In this document: positions 11,290 through 23,477 of the stretch, piece after piece | How the letters are laid out: each line of letters starts with the position of its first letter | Numbering within the stretch: the first letter of the stretch is position 1 | DNA from: Tenrec ecaudatus | Taxonomy: Eukaryota; Chordata; Mammalia; Afrosoricida; Tenrecidae | NCBI RefSeq assembly: GCF_050624435.1 | Contig: NC_134542.1 | Span: 13,351,497 to 13,415,496 of the forward strand | DNA: 64,000 nt | Direction of reading: 5' to 3' | Position numbers and translations under genes: made by a program | Notes under the pieces: model-generated | Databases searched by the model: none | Told to the model about the DNA's origin: nothing | Seen by the model: the letters and a program-made list of their open reading frames with translations, nothing else

Positions 11290-11617
11290 AAAGTGCCCTG
11301 CTCTGCCAAAGGAACCAATCAATCTTTCTTGGAAGAAGTACAACCGGCATGCTCCTTAGAGGCAAGGATGAGCCTGTGTCTCGTAGACTTTGGACATATT
11401 GTCAGGAGACACCGGTCCCTGGGGAAGGACATCATGCTTGGGGAAGTAGCAGGGCCGTGAGAAATAGGAAGGCCCTCTGGATGGATTGACTCCGGCCGAC
11501 ACAATGGCCTCAAACATAAGGACCATAGTGAGTGGCCCAGGACCAGGCAGTACTGTGCTCTGTTGTTCAAGGGATCACTATGGGCCGAACGGACTTTCTG
11601 GCACCTAAAAACAACGC
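11290..11617 (+). repeat. RTE-tailed long AfroSINE / BovB-RTE LINE 3' end
   Basis: The block reads 'tttcttggaagaagtacaac', 'cggcatgctccttagaggca', 'ggagacaccggtccctgggg', 'aaggacatcatgcttgggga' and ends in the AfroSINE-type 'ggcacctaaaaacaac' tail. I associate this sequence with the 3' region of afrotherian RTE/BovB LINEs and the SINEs that borrow it. Frames overlapping it at 11271-11489 and 11319-11570 are not genes. Confidence 0.65.
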
Positions 11618-12353
11618 CTCACAATAAATTTGGCATTCCTGAGAAATGTGAGACTCTGATCCTGATGCACAGAGAGATGTGTGTAAAGGCCAAATGGAAC
11701 ATGCGATTGTATGTAGCAATTTGTGAATGGCCAAGTGTCCGAACTTCACTAGCTTGGTGGCTAGGTTTATCCCCATGTATCGATCTGCCCAGGAGAAACT
11801 CTCCATGTGGACCACAGGTTGCTTTGATGGCAGCTCAGCCACCTGAGCTCCAGCTGATTCTTGCCCTGAGTCCCTTCCTCTAGGGTGGCAAAACAAAGGC
11901 CATGGGACTGAGTCGGGCATCTGTTGGTTGTTCTCAGGGCATAGCAGATTGCCTGCATCCTGGCAGGGGGGGGGAGGAGTGGGTGGTGACTTTTCTATCC
12001 CCATAATCAGTTCTCTTTGGTGGATCTTCCTCCAGCTCTTTTCTGCTTTTACATAGAAAACAGGATGACAATACTTTGCCTAAAGCATAAACATGAACAT
12101 CCTGTCTCCTCATATTACATTCTTCTCTTCTAAAATGCTGGGAGACCAGAAGTTTGTAGTCCTTCAGAGGTTTATGGCTAACACTATCCAAGGAGTGAAA
12201 TGTTCTCTTGGTCCACTAAGGGTAGTGCTGTGAGCTGCAGACATTCCTGAGTTGACTTTAAAAGTACTAGAGTTTTTCTATGTACTGGAGACACTGTGTA
12301 AAGACAAAGTGCTACAAATAGATGATCTCATTGCCTTCTCATGGTCATGTGAA
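11618..12353. other. Unassigned sequence
   Basis: The 145-codon minus-strand frame at 11567-12004 overlaps the RTE-like repeat and has no domain. A possible MIR scrap lies near 12270-12345 ('acaaatagatgatctcattg'). Confidence 0.4.
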
Positions 12354-12550
12354 GGTGCCCTGATGACAAATTGGGTTATGAATTGGGCTGCTAATTGCAA
12401 GGTTAATAGTTCGACTCTACCGGTGAGTCCATGGTAGCAAGATGAGATTGTCTGCTCCCTTCAAGATCTATAGCCTCAGAAACCCACAAGGGCGGTTCTC
12501 CTCTGTCCTACAGACTCACAAGGAATCAGAACCAACTGCATGGTGGTGAG
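12354..12550 (+). repeat. AfroSINE
   Basis: The head reads 'gccctgatgacaaattgggt', the B-box region is 'agttcgactctacc', and the tail reads 'ctacagactcacaaggaatc'. Confidence 0.75.
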
Positions 12551-13113
12551 AATACACAATTGTCAGCACTACCCTAACAATGCAATGTGTAAACAAAACT
12601 CAAATTGGTCATTTGCCATGGGCCACCTTAGATTTGTGCAAACGCAAAGGGATCATACTTCCAAAAAAGAGTGCTTTGGGTCATCCTGTTACTCATTTCC
12701 TCCACCTGCACCACAGACTGGATGAGCAGGAGGCACAGCTGTGCACCCCTTAAAGTCAGAGAGAGTAACTCTTCTGACCCTTTGGCTGATTCAGGAGAGT
12801 GAGCAGAAAAGGAAAATGTCCTGCTGGCTGCTCAGTCACCAAGCAAGGAAATGGGTTTATTTGGTTCCCTTTTCACAGCCTCGCTTCCCTCCGTTCCTCT
12901 GCCCGCTAAGACTTCAGCGTCTCTCCCTCTTTTACAGTGTTGCTGTCATGTTCACAATAATCTTTGTCACCGAAGCCAGTAGGGGCATGTAGTGTGGACC
13001 AGCTGCTGCAGCTCGTCCTCCCGTTAGCTCTGGCCCCCGGCCAGGCATTGGTCACGAGTGTTCTCTCCTCTGGGGAGAGAAAGCTATTGGATGCCAGACC
13101 TTCTATAACTGAG
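12551..13113. other. Unassigned sequence
   Basis: No feature was recognised. Frames on both strands are short and featureless. Confidence 0.4.
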
Positions 13114-13290
13114 CAAGGACCCCTGATGGAGTAGTGGTTACATGGAGGGCTGTGGTCCACGTGGTCGGCAGTTCAAAAACCACCGGGAGAAAGACGGAGC
13201 TGTCTACTTCTGTGAACATTTGTAATCCTTGGAAACCCACAGGGCACGCACTAGGAGTCAGCATTGCTGCAATGGTAATGAGGCTTTTGG
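13114..13290 (+). repeat. AfroSINE
   Basis: The copy contains 'cccctgatggagtagtggtt', then 'gggagaaagacggagctgtc' and 'ggaaacccacagggcacgca'. Its tail is shortened. Confidence 0.75.
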
Positions 13291-14340
13291 TTTTTGAACA
13301 GATAAGCAAAATGTAGATAGAGGAAGAGGTGACTAAACGTGTCCAACACAATAATGGGTCTCCAAACCAAGCTTTCTCCTTTGCTTATCCCACTACATAC
13401 ATTGAAATGAAGGTGGCCCACTTCCTGGGGGCCATTGCTTTGAGGCAGTAGGTTGTATTAGAGTCTCCTCTGAGACGGCACGTTTTAATGTGTTAGAGAA
13501 ACTCAACTTTATCCACAGAATCTTATCAAGCGGATCTTTTGAGTACAGATCCGCCCCTCTGATTCCTGCTGGATTCAAACCTCTGCTTACCCTCATTTCC
13601 TTTGAAAACCTTCCTGCGAGGTGCTTTGCACCCTCCCCTACGATACCTTGAGACTCTCTCCCGAGAACATCAAGTTATGATTGGCTCAGGCTGCGATCAT
13701 CCCTTTCAGGCGCCAACTTGGGGAGGAAATAATGCATTTAATGGCTTGTCACGACGGCCATTTTTCTGTTTAGAAAACACAGTGCGATGATGGGAAATTA
13801 GACTTCACTCGAATCATCAGTGTGTGGGTGGTTAATTCTTGCCAAAATACACGGAAGAGAAGAGAACATCATAAAAAAATAAAATAGAACATGTTCTGCA
13901 AGGACGGTTAATAGCTGATTTTTCCAGTAGGATCTGAAAGTGTTTCTCCACATGACCGACCTGTGTGGTTGGTAGTTTCTGCCACGTAGGATTCCAATTC
14001 ATGGTGACCCCATGTGTATGGAATAGAGCTGGTTGGTGGAGGGGGTGGTGGTGAGGGGATGTTAAGTATTTGCTCAGAAGTTGATTGCCAGACCTTTCCT
14101 CTGAGGTGTTTCTGGATGGTTGTAGCCCACCTTTCAGCAATAGCAGTGCTCTTTACTATTTGTGTCCTAAACGTAGCACAAGTTGCCTCATTTATTTAGC
14201 AAACATTTAACAATTAAAAGTAGTTAGTGGGGATTTTACCTAGAGTAAGCCATAGATTTCTCATCCTCACTAAACCGTGGTAACTGGTCATCGTCTGAGT
14301 TTACCACAGTGCTCCCTCCTTGTTCACTGGGCTCAAAACA
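13291..14340. other. Unassigned sequence with a SINE scrap
   Basis: A short reversed AfroSINE fragment is visible at about 13985-14030 ('ggattccaattcatggtgac'). The rest is unassigned. The 102-codon minus-strand frame at 13832-14140 crosses this fragment and is not supported. Confidence 0.4.
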
Positions 14341-14344
14341 AAAA

Positions 14345-14535
14345 CCAGACACTCTGCGTTGAAGTGATTCCCAATCATAGCGACCCCATAGGACAGAGTG
14401 AAACCACTGCTTCGTGTCTCAGAGACTCTACATCTTACTGAAGCGGACAGTGTCATCTCTCCCCACAGGGAAGCTGGTGGGTTTGAACCACTGACCTTGT
14501 AGTTAACAGCCCAGTGCTAACTATCTGGGCTCCTG
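14345..14535 (-). repeat. AfroSINE
   Basis: A reversed copy running from 'gttgaagtgattcccaatca' to 'gctaactatctgggctcct'. It is followed immediately by another copy in the same orientation. Confidence 0.8.
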
Positions 14536-14536
14536 T

Positions 14537-14735
14537 TCACTCACTGCCATTGGGTCCATTCTGACTCATAGCAACCCTGCAGGACAGAATAGAACTGCGC
14601 CATTGGATTTCCAAGGCTACAAAGCGTTATGAGAGAAGAAAGCCTCATCTTGCTCCCGAGAGAGCAGCTGGTGGGTTCGAACTGCTGATCTTGCAATTGG
14701 CAGCCCAACCCATAATCCACAGCACCAGGGCTCCA
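14537..14735 (-). repeat. AfroSINE, well preserved
   Basis: A reversed copy from 'tcactcactgccattgggtc' to 'cacagcaccagggctcc', with a clear B-box complement at 'ggtgggttcgaactgctg'. It lies head to tail with the preceding copy. Confidence 0.88.
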
Positions 14736-14784
14736 TGGGCTCCTGTTAAAACACTGACATGGATATCACTCTTTGTACAACTTG

Positions 14785-15555
14785 AGGAACTCTGGTGGCA
14801 CAGCGATTATGCTGTGGGCTTCTAACCTCAAGGTCAACAATTCAAAACCACCAGCTGCTCTGAGAGAGAAAATGGGGTTTCTACTCCCATAAAGAGTTAC
14901 AGTCTCTCACTGGTACATATGAGGGCTGGAGGCACAGGGAATCCAGGGTGGATGATACCTTCAGGACCAAGGGTGTGAGGGGCGATGCTGGGAGAGTGTA
15001 GGGTGAGTGGGTTGGAAAGGGGGAACTGATTACAGGGATCCACATGTGACCTCCTCCCTGGGAGAGGGATGGCAGAGAAGGGGGGGAAGGAAGACTCCGG
15101 ATAGAGCAAGATATGACAAAATAATGATGTAAAAATTACAAAGGGCATATGAGGGAGGGGGGAGCAGGGAGGGAGGGGAAAAAAGAGGACCTGGTGCAAA
15201 GGGCTTAAGTGGAGAGCAAATACTTTGAGAATGATTGGGGCGGGGAATGTATGGATGTGCTTTAAACAATTGATGTATGTATATGTATGGATTGTGATAA
15301 GAGTTCTATGAGTCCCTAATAAAATGTAAAAAAAGAAAAGGGAAAAAAAAAGAAAGAAAGAAAGAAAAGAAAATGATTAGGGCAAAGAATGTACAGATGT
15401 GCTTTATACAATTGAGGACGGTGATAAGAGTTGTATGAGCCCCTAATAAAACGTTTAAAAAAAAAGTTACAGTCTCAGAAATTCACAGGGTGCAGTTAGT
15501 TCTACCCCATCTAATCGAGTCGCTATGAGTCAGCAATGGCAGTGAGTTTGGGGGT
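14785..15555 (+). repeat. AfroSINE, split by a retroposon
   Basis: The left part (14785-14906) runs from 'aggaactctggtggcacagc' to 'agttacagtctc'. The right part (15465-15555) repeats 'agttacagtctc' and continues with 'agaaattcacagggtgcagt' to 'atggcagtgagtttgg'. The interruption is the retroposon at 14907-15464. Removing it and one copy of the duplication leaves a continuous SINE. Confidence 0.88.
14907..15464 (+). mobile_element. Non-autonomous retroposon with two successive 3' ends
   Basis: The insertion is bounded by a perfect 12-bp target duplication (14895-14906 and 15465-15476). It opens with 'tcactggtacatatgagggc', passes through a purine-rich region ('agcagggagggaggggaaaa') and reaches 'gtatggattgtgataagagt', 'ccctaataaaatg' and an A-rich (gaaa)n tail near 15330-15370. 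A second, shorter 3' end follows (15372-15464, 'gtacagatgtgctttataca' to 'cccctaataaaacg' plus A tail). Both lie within the same target duplication. The 5' end coincides with that of the copy at 23478-23901. The mode is LINE-1-like (long duplication, A tail, AATAAA). The relationship to a LINE-1 3' untranslated region is unproven. Confidence 0.75.
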
Positions 15556-15569
15556 TTGGGTGTTTTTCC

Positions 15570-16870
15570 TGGTTTTTACACAACTTACAGCCCCCAACAT
15601 GGATTAGTTCAGATACTGTAGATATTGATATCATCTATCTCTTTATTTCTGTCCCACTGTCTGTCGCCTATTTTCGTGTGGGTGGATAGAACCTGAGTTA
15701 CCCTGACCTGACCATATACTCTGTGCCAACCACAGTTCCTGCCTGACCTTCTTGTAGGCTTCCCAGTTCTGTAGGCCAGAGCCCTGGTCATGTTGAAGTT
15801 ATTATTAACACATGACTGTGTTAGCTCTGACTCTTGGCTTGTAGGACTGACTCTTCCTCTTTAGTATTTACTCAGAATAACAAGGAAAATAGAATAATCC
15901 ATCATACTAGTAACGGGAGCCAAGCATGGTAAAATCTTCTATTTATGCAAACATATCCACATAAGGTCTATGTGATAACAGTAGTGTAAAAGAGGTCATC
16001 TGAATCACATTGTAGAAATCCGAACCCCCCCACCATTGAAGCGATATCACCCACCTTGTTGTTAGCACCCCAGAGATTCCACGGCAACAGCTAAGGTTAA
16101 GACCCTTCACCTCCAATGCTCATGTTCATGTCCATTGCTCTGGCTCCAAGAAACAATAATGGACCCTCATGTCTGCCATAGCTCCACAGTCTGCAGCCCC
16201 AGCTGGGGGGCTGAGTCCTGGAGGACTAGGTGACTAGCTGTTACCCATCACAATCCTTGTTAAAGAGCCTGACTGCTGCCTGGTCTCCAGCAGAGACACC
16301 CCACCCCTTCAAACCAGCTGCTTGTTAGTCCTATTGGGAGGGGACAGGTCAGAATGGTAATGCTTTGGTCAGAAGCCATTACAAGCTCAGCTGAGCAAAC
16401 TCCTCAGAGCCCTGCACAAAGTGACTTTACATGGAGTATGAATGAGGACATAGTCTCGAAGCTGCCCTCCTGGGCATCACGGAACAGATCTCGTGCCACC
16501 GCCTTCTGTTTCTGCAGAAGTTGTTTCTGCTGCTTCCCAGGGCTTGGCTGTGATTAGACCGTTTGAGGTTGCAAGATGAGGGGCCTCTGGGTCTGTGAGG
16601 TATTATTATGTTATTCCAAATGTGTTTACTCTTGGAAAAAGACTGGCACGGGGTTGTGTAACATGACTCATGCTGCCACAGGAGCAAACTTCAAAGCACA
16701 GAGGAGGCATGCCACTCACACCCCCAACTATGTCTCTGGTCCAGGAACATTCAAACAAAAGTAACATTTTGTGAGAAGGAAGAAAGTAAGTTAGGCCGGA
16801 TAGGCCATGGATGGGTAGATGGACAGATGGAGGGGTGAATAGATGAGTAGACTGACAGGTGGACACATCC
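15570..16870. other. Unassigned sequence
   Basis: Single-copy-looking DNA. Frames of up to 86 codons lie on both strands near 16350-16870 and none shows a domain. Confidence 0.45.
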
Positions 16871-16874
16871 GTAG

Positions 16875-17115
16875 CTAGATGGATGATGTCATTGGGTTAA
16901 CTCAGACTCATGGCAAACTTATGTACCACCATAAAAAGCATTGCCCAATCCTGCACCATCCTCAATGTTGACAGTAGGCTCAAGTCTATCTACTGTGGCG
17001 ATTGTACCAATTAATCTCAATAGAGGCACTCTCTTACCCACGACTCCACCAAGCATTATTTCCACCTCCAGCAATTGATTCATCCTGATGATATATCCAA
17101 AGCAAGAGAGTTGGA
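16875..17115 (-). repeat. RTE-tailed long AfroSINE
   Basis: A reversed copy: 'tgcccaatcctgcaccatcc', then 'aatagaggcactctcttacc' and 'ccaagcattatttccacctc' match the BovB/RTE-type 3' block seen at 11290-11617 on the other strand. Confidence 0.6.
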
Positions 17116-17261
17116 TAAGGGTTTTCATTGGCGTATATATATTTATATGGGAGAACTTCCAGATTCACAGCAGCATATAGGTCACCACAATATGACAAGC
17201 TAACATTTGAGTTATAGATCAAGTCCTTAGGTCTTCTCCTTTCTACTATGAAATAGCATCT

Positions 17262-17440
17262 AGTGAATCATTACCAGGTGTCTGGTACTGTGCCAAGCAG
17301 CTGAGACAGATCTTAGATCCTTGCGAGTACTCTTCTGGAAACTCAGACTTGATCACTTTGTGCTGAAAGACCCACAGGGAGAAAGCGGTTCAACAGGGGC
17401 TTCAATTTCGACCATCTGCCTCTGAAGTCTTTGTGTAATT
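17262..17440 (+). repeat. MIR-like ancient repeat
   Basis: 'taccaggtgtctggtactgt' followed by 'gccaagcagctgagacagat' resembles the first part of MIR or an L2-type ancient repeat. The match is degenerate. Confidence 0.35.
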
Positions 17441-17444
17441 CTCG

Positions 17445-19764
17445 TCTGTACACTGCGTGGCCCCTCTACTCTACTCCATAAGCTAAAGGAGATACCTTAT
17501 GAGCCAGGTAAAGCCCAGTCACGCACAGGAACCTGAGACATGTAAGGAATGCCGCTCATGGAACAATGGAGTGATATCTCTGCAGGAAGCTGCTGTGGAG
17601 GCAAGCTGCCCTACCCACCAGGGAAGCATCCTTTTTCCCGATACATTGAAATGTAGCAAGTAATCTACTTGTGAGCTACACTGAGGTCGTCGGTTGGGAA
17701 ATGGAGGTCAAGGCAGGCTTCGCATCAGCACCTGGCTCTTTAAAGCAAAACAACAATGGGCTTGTTCCTGAAGTGATGGATTGTCCAACTCCATCAATGT
17801 CAGCACGTGGGAAAGACACCTTCAAAGTGGAGGCCACGGCAAGTCAGGGAAAGCGAAGACAGGGAGCGAAAGCAAAGAACGCTACACATCACCCATCAGC
17901 AGTGTGGGAAGAAGAGGTCAGGCACCGTGACCCACAGTCTTGCACCCACCTTTTTGAGTAAAGGGGACGAAGATCCAAAGGTGCCCAAAGCTGCGGGCTG
18001 ATGAAGAGTAAGCATGGCTCAGGGTGAAGACTCACTTCAATGTGTTGTGTTTGCTGCCTCTTCGCCAAGAAAGCATTGATTGCCTCCCTCTTGCCACTTA
18101 ATTTACTTTATGCATCTGAGACTTACCCACGTGGACATAGACCAAGAAAGGGAGTTCTCGCTAATCCTTGGCCTAGAAAATGGCCAAGTTCTGTAACGTG
18201 GCTTCCTTCCAAAAGGGGATGAATCCTAAGCGTTGGTTAATCTCTACGGTGATTCTTCTCCTTTGAGTACATTTTTATTGGGACCAATTGTTAGGCCATT
18301 GAAAGATTTACAAAGAAGTCTAGCAGGAGTGAGTGCACAGTGTGGTTTTTATTATATAAGAGAACCTCAAAACACTTATGGTAAAATTCATTCTTTTAAC
18401 TCCTAGTGATCTCTTTCTGAATCCAGAAATCAATAAAATCCCTATGCATCACGACAGTCTTATCGGCAGCCAATCTGTGACTGGGGCAGGACTGGGCAGC
18501 ATCCTGTTCATCATGCATGGAGTATCCAGTTGGATGGCAAATAATAGCAACAACAAATAAGAAGGGCCCTCCTTAGTTCGAGAGTCCAGAGATCTCTACT
18601 TTCTTGTTCTAGAAATAGCGAGAGGAGGGGGTTTGAGGGCTCTGCTTCTCCTGGACAGACTGACAACAGACCCAACAGCTCTGTGTATTGACAGAGGTGC
18701 CCTCTGCCATCTTTAGTTTACACGTGTGAGCCAGGCAGGCAGGCTTTGCAACGCTTCTGACCACTGGTCAGTGACAAAGAAAAGACAGCATTTCTTGAGG
18801 TTCCATGATCTGGACTAAGTGTTCTGGAAACACCTCCTTTCTTTAACCCCTAAACATGCAGTCTAGAATTCCCTCTCGACCACGGTGGGATTGGAGAGAA
18901 GTGCTTCCATTGCTTCTGCACCTAAGTGCTTCCAGTGCTTCCATTGCTAAAGCACCTACTTTCTGAAACGTGGAGCCCTCCCCAGCCCTGCTGAGACCAG
19001 AGACTCCAACTGCCTCCACCTTGCCCTGCAGTGCATCTGAGGCGTGGCTGGCCCTTGCCTGTCTGGTTATCTGTCGATCACTGTGATGACAGTCACTGTT
19101 TTGTAGTTCAGAAATGTTCAAGAGTCTACCGAAGAACCTCCCTTCCCTTTTCTCATTGCTGTAATAACTATATCCCATTTTGCATTGTTGTATTGTTCTT
19201 TTCACTAGGATTTTGGCAGTAGTAGTTCATCCACCATGTTGAGTAGAAGGCAGGGCAGCTGCACTCCAGGTAGGGTGGAAACCATTCCAAGTCGGTCACT
19301 GTCAGAGAGAGCGCAGATTCATGGAGAAGTAAAGTCTAACGGGCCTCCTGGGGCCACAGATGGAAGCAAGGAGGAAAGTGGGACTAACCTGACCTGGAAG
19401 GATTGGGAATTTTTCTCTGGGGTGGTGAGGAGTCACCCGACACATCATGGTGGACATATGGTTGTTGCTTCTTCCTCGGGCAAGGTCTTCTGGTCTCAGA
19501 AACATTGACCTTCCCATACATTTCTCTTTGCGAATAAATTCTACTCTCGACCGTTGGTCACCTCATGAAACAATAGCTACCAACTCATGGCACATTAAGC
19601 ATCGAGGACAAGCTACGCACAATTAGAGTTGATCTCAAGCGGATTCAGCTTCCTGGAAACCCCAAGTATTTCAGATTAGAGTAGTGCTTCCTAGGCGTTT
19701 TTGGTGGCTCTGACCTCCAAGGAAGGACCTCAGAGTGCTTTTCTGTGCCACTGAGAGCAGAATT
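17445..19764. other. Unassigned single-copy sequence
   Basis: A 2.3-kb stretch with few recognisable repeats. A short local duplication of 'gtgcttccattgct' occurs at 18901-18950. Frames at 17671-17961 (+), 18843-19205 (-) and 19236-19508 (+) were inspected and lack domains or clear splice boundaries. Confidence 0.45.
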
Positions 19765-19870
19765 CGAAGCCACTGGCCTGGAGTCATTTCGAACTCATAG
19801 CAACCCTATGAGGGTCCCTGAGATTGTAAATCTACATAGGCACAGAGAGCCTTGCTTTTCTCCCACGCTT
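19765..19870 (-). repeat. AfroSINE fragment
   Basis: The reversed copy retains 'ggagtcatttcgaactcata', 'gcaaccctatgagggtccct' and 'gagattgtaaatctacatag'. The tRNA-like head is missing. Confidence 0.6.
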
Positions 19871-20761
19871 CATTTGCAAACGAAGTTGTTTTTATTTGTT
19901 TGTTTTCCTCTGGGCTCACCTTGGCTTTAATAAGACAACTTGTTACAAGCAGTGCCTTTCGTTGGATAAGGAGCCTTCCAACAAGTTTGTGGGGGAAACC
20001 CATTAGCTCTTAATTCCATTTTACTATGGAGTTAGGGATGCCCTCTCCTACAGAACTGTCCCTGGTAGCAAATGGGAGAAAACTTTACCACACTCCAACA
20101 GGCCTGCCATCGGCCTTGAGGAAAAGACACCCGAATCAGGTCTGTCATATTGGAAAAGAACACGGGCTTCACTCCATTGTGCCCAATCACCATCCTACTG
20201 AACACAGACTGCATCTCAAGACAGATATAGATGTTTCACTCTTGCATAATTTAACAAAGCTGGAAAGTTCGAATACTTTCAGTGGGCATTATTTATTTAA
20301 ATTAAATATACATTCCCTCATCCTTTTATATATATATATATATAAAGATCTTCCTTTAAATGTGTTATTCCGATGGCAAAGATATCTACATCTCAGATCA
20401 AATGATTCTTAGGACTTTTTTTTTTTTAATGGCTACAACTCTAAAACCCAAACTCATTTGTCAGGACTTGTTTACAAGATATGAGTGGCTTTCTGTCCAG
20501 GGAACAGTCCCCAGAGCTGGGGACAAGAGCCTGCCTAGTGTTCAGGAATATTTGGGAGAATGTTTCTATTTTGGTGTCTACATTCCTCTGATTGTTTTCC
20601 ATTTTTTAACGCCTTTTATTCTCCAAAGCCCCTTAATTTTGCTTCTACATTTATCATTCTCTCAGGCTCTTTCTTAACTTGTCCATAATCTCTACTCCAT
20701 CCAAGCTTCTACTTCTAATCTACATGAAGCTGCTCCCCGCCCCCCCCCCAAAAAAAAAAAA
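19871..20761. other. Unassigned AT-rich sequence
   Basis: Includes a (TA)n run at about 20326-20344 and a poly-C/poly-A junction just before the next SINE. The 128-codon frame at 20026-20412 has no recognisable domain. Confidence 0.4.
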
Positions 20762-20962
20762 CAAACTCCCTGCCATCGAGTCCATTGTGACTCATGGTGA
20801 CCTGTAGGACAGAGTAGAACTGGCCCTGTGGGTTTCTGAGATGGTCACTGCTTATGCGAATGGAAAGCCCTGTCTATCTCCCACAGAGTGGGAGTGGTTT
20901 CAAACTGCTGAGCTCACAATTAACAGTCCAACTCGAAATCCATTGCACCATTCAGACTCCAT
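20762..20962 (-). repeat. AfroSINE
   Basis: The reversed copy runs from 'aactccctgccatcgagtcc' to 'attgcaccattcagactcc'. It is preceded by a run of A, consistent with its position beside a low-complexity site. Confidence 0.85.
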
Positions 20963-21261
20963 GTACATGAAGGCTCCTTCCTTATCTATGCCGCTTGGCC
21001 ATCTCTTCTTTGAAACTGGCTCGCCTTTTGAACCGGTTTATGAAATCTTGAATTTCATAATCTCACCTGGATTCAAGATTTCATAAATACTCTATCAATG
21101 AATCCATATCTCTAGCGCTAGATCTATACATGTTTTAAATGTCTGTGGAAGCTTTCCATTTTTTCATTCCATTTTTTTCATGAGTTTTTTGAAGACCCCA
21201 TGTGTGAGTGTGTGTATGTGTGCACGTGTATGCGGTGCACATGTGTGTGTCCAGGTAACAG

Positions 21262-21462
21262 CTATACTGGTGGTACGGTGGGTTAAGCATTGGTATGCCT
21301 CCCAAAAGAGTAGTGCCTCAAAGCCATCAGATGCTCTGCAGAAGGATGGGGGAGTCCGCTGCAGTAAAGATTGACAGCCGTGGGAAATCTACACAGCAGT
21401 TTTACTCTATCCTGCAGGGTTATTTGCTGTGAGTAGGAATTGGCTTAATGGCAATGGGTGCT
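21262..21462 (+). repeat. AfroSINE
   Basis: The copy contains 'gctatactggtggtacggtg', 'ggttaagcattggtatgcct' and the tail 'tgctgtgagtaggaattggc'. It lies 300 bp from a copy in the opposite orientation. Confidence 0.75.
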
Positions 21463-21509
21463 TCATATTACAGAAGATGTATGTGTAAATATAGGTGGTT
21501 ATTGTTTTG

Positions 21510-21850
21510 TACTGCGGATTGGATCCTGACTCGCGACAGCACTAAAATCTCATCTTGGCTCTAGTTTCTATGGGAGCACACCGCCAGCTCTTTCTTCTGT
21601 GCTGCCGTGTGGGTTTTAACCACCACCCTTTCAGCTGCGTGTTGCTGTTTAGACATGCCGCTGCGTCTACTTTGGACTCCCAGCTGCCCCTGGATCGGAG
21701 TCTGTGCCATCCAGTGTGTTGTTCCAGGCTGTGAGCTTCATGAGAGCAAATCATCCGGTCTTTCTTCCGTGAAGTTGGTGGAGGAATTGGGATCGCCAGC
21801 CTTTCTGTTCGCAGTCGGGCGCATAACCATTCCACTGTCCGGGTTCCAGA
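21510..21850 (-). repeat. AfroSINE fragments (two)
   Basis: Two decayed reversed pieces, 21510-21650 ('ggattggatcctgactcgcg' ... 'gggttttaaccaccaccctt') and about 21690-21850 ('ttgttccaggctgtgagctt' ... 'gcataaccattccactgtcc'). Frames on both strands here are by-products. Confidence 0.45.
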
Positions 21851-21859
21851 GTCAGTTTC

Positions 21860-23462
21860 CAGTGGGGTACAAGCTCTTTGCATCCACGAGGGACCTTACA
21901 TGAACACATACCTGTTAGAAACTTAGAGTCCAGTCCACTTCCCACCATTTCTTTTAAAATGTTAAGCTTACAAATCATTAGAAATAGGTTTCTTCGTCTA
22001 TAACGAGAAGTTAAACATCATTCTCCTAGATTCCATGTTGAACAAATATCTTAGAAGGCAGCTAAGAAAGCATAGGAGAGTCTCCAAAAGATATTCATTA
22101 GTTAGGCTGTGCACACGTTGAAAACAAAGTTCATATATGTGAGTCGTCTGACGGCTATTTCAAATGAAAATAGCAGACACCTGCTGAAGTTTGTATACCT
22201 CCGTTTTTCACATGCTTGATGTATATCAGCTCATATATTGAAGACGAGAGGGACATGACTTAGTCTCTTTGGGTTGAGTCCTGCCTCCTTCACAACCCAA
22301 ATTCCAAGTTGATTTACTATGTGGAACTTCAATCTCTGGATCCAAACCCTTTTCTTTAGAACATTCCCGCATGTTTGAAATTTGGCATAAATAAATATTG
22401 GGAGAAGTATCCCAACTCTTATCTCCTGCCTTTGATCAGCTTTGTATCATTTTATTGCGTAACTGGGGTGTATTATTATCTAAACAATTATCTAAACAGT
22501 GGATCCTTGAAAATATCAACTTGATGGGGGAGGGGATGAGAAAGAAGGGAATATTGAGAGTCCCTCAGCAGCCCGTCAGCAATAGGTCTGAATTCCTCAG
22601 AGGCAAAGAGGCGATCGATACAAACAGGGATCTCACAGCTAGAAAGCATCTCATTTGCTTCCCCAAAGACTCGATGTCTGCCAAAATATCTGACTACGAA
22701 AGCCGCCCCAGACGCTAGCCAGATTTAGAGAGGCAGGGCTAGGAAGGAGTTTAGGATGTGAATTGCTTCTTCTCTGCCAAGCCCGTGCTGTGTTGTTCAG
22801 AGAGCTCTCTCCCTAGTCTAGTTGTAGACTGGGGTAGGTGGAATGCCTTGGTCACCTGTTCCACTTATGCCTGGGCTAGACAAGAGACAGAGTGAGGGCT
22901 GATATCCTGGTGGCCACTGGTCTCCCATGGCCAGCACAATCTCTCCACGTATGGTCAGTGGAAGGCAGATGTCCCACACGTCCCTCTCTTGTATGGTAAT
23001 CTGGCAACATCCTGTTCCCTCCTCAACAGGAACAGCTCTACAAGTGGGATTGTCCAAGTGATGTATGTGGTGCTCCCACATGAGCTGGACACAGCGCCTG
23101 CTACTTAGGAGCCCGGCACAGGAAAAAAGACTGTTCTGATAAGGAAATGAAACAGGGAGCTCAAAAGAGATAAAATTCCCAGCTTCCTTATCAGAGAATG
23201 TTCTGGGCCCAAGGCCTATAGTCAGGCAGCCCAGTGGGAGGAGCAGAGGCCAAACTTTCCCCCAACAGAATGTTTAAGCACCTCCAGCCAGCCTCTTGTG
23301 TATGGCCTTGAGCAGATTATCAGAACCTAAGAAAGTGATTGCAGAGGAGAGCTTAGGAGAGTGGTGGATGTGAGTGGGTACTGGCATACGGGGAGCTGAG
23401 GAGCCATCAGAGTTGAAAAGCTGCTCTCAGGAACATGGCAGCTCCCTCGGTACTTTGCCGCT
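21860..23462. other. Unassigned sequence with GATA-motif cluster
   Basis: Single-copy-looking DNA. At 23136-23194 a perfect 11-bp inverted repeat, 'ctgataaggaa' and 'ttccttatcag', encloses another AGATAA motif. The repeat content of 22820-23440 is uncertain. Confidence 0.4.
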
Positions 23463-23477
23463 GGTGGACACCATTTA

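Noticed and set aside
11567..12004. 145-codon minus-strand frame
   Set aside because: It overlaps the RTE-like repeat at its 3' end and lacks recognisable protein features.
14897..15269. Pro/Ser-rich minus-strand frames
   Set aside because: Antisense to the purine-rich core of the retroposon; the same artefact appears at 23374-23921 and 35364-35764.
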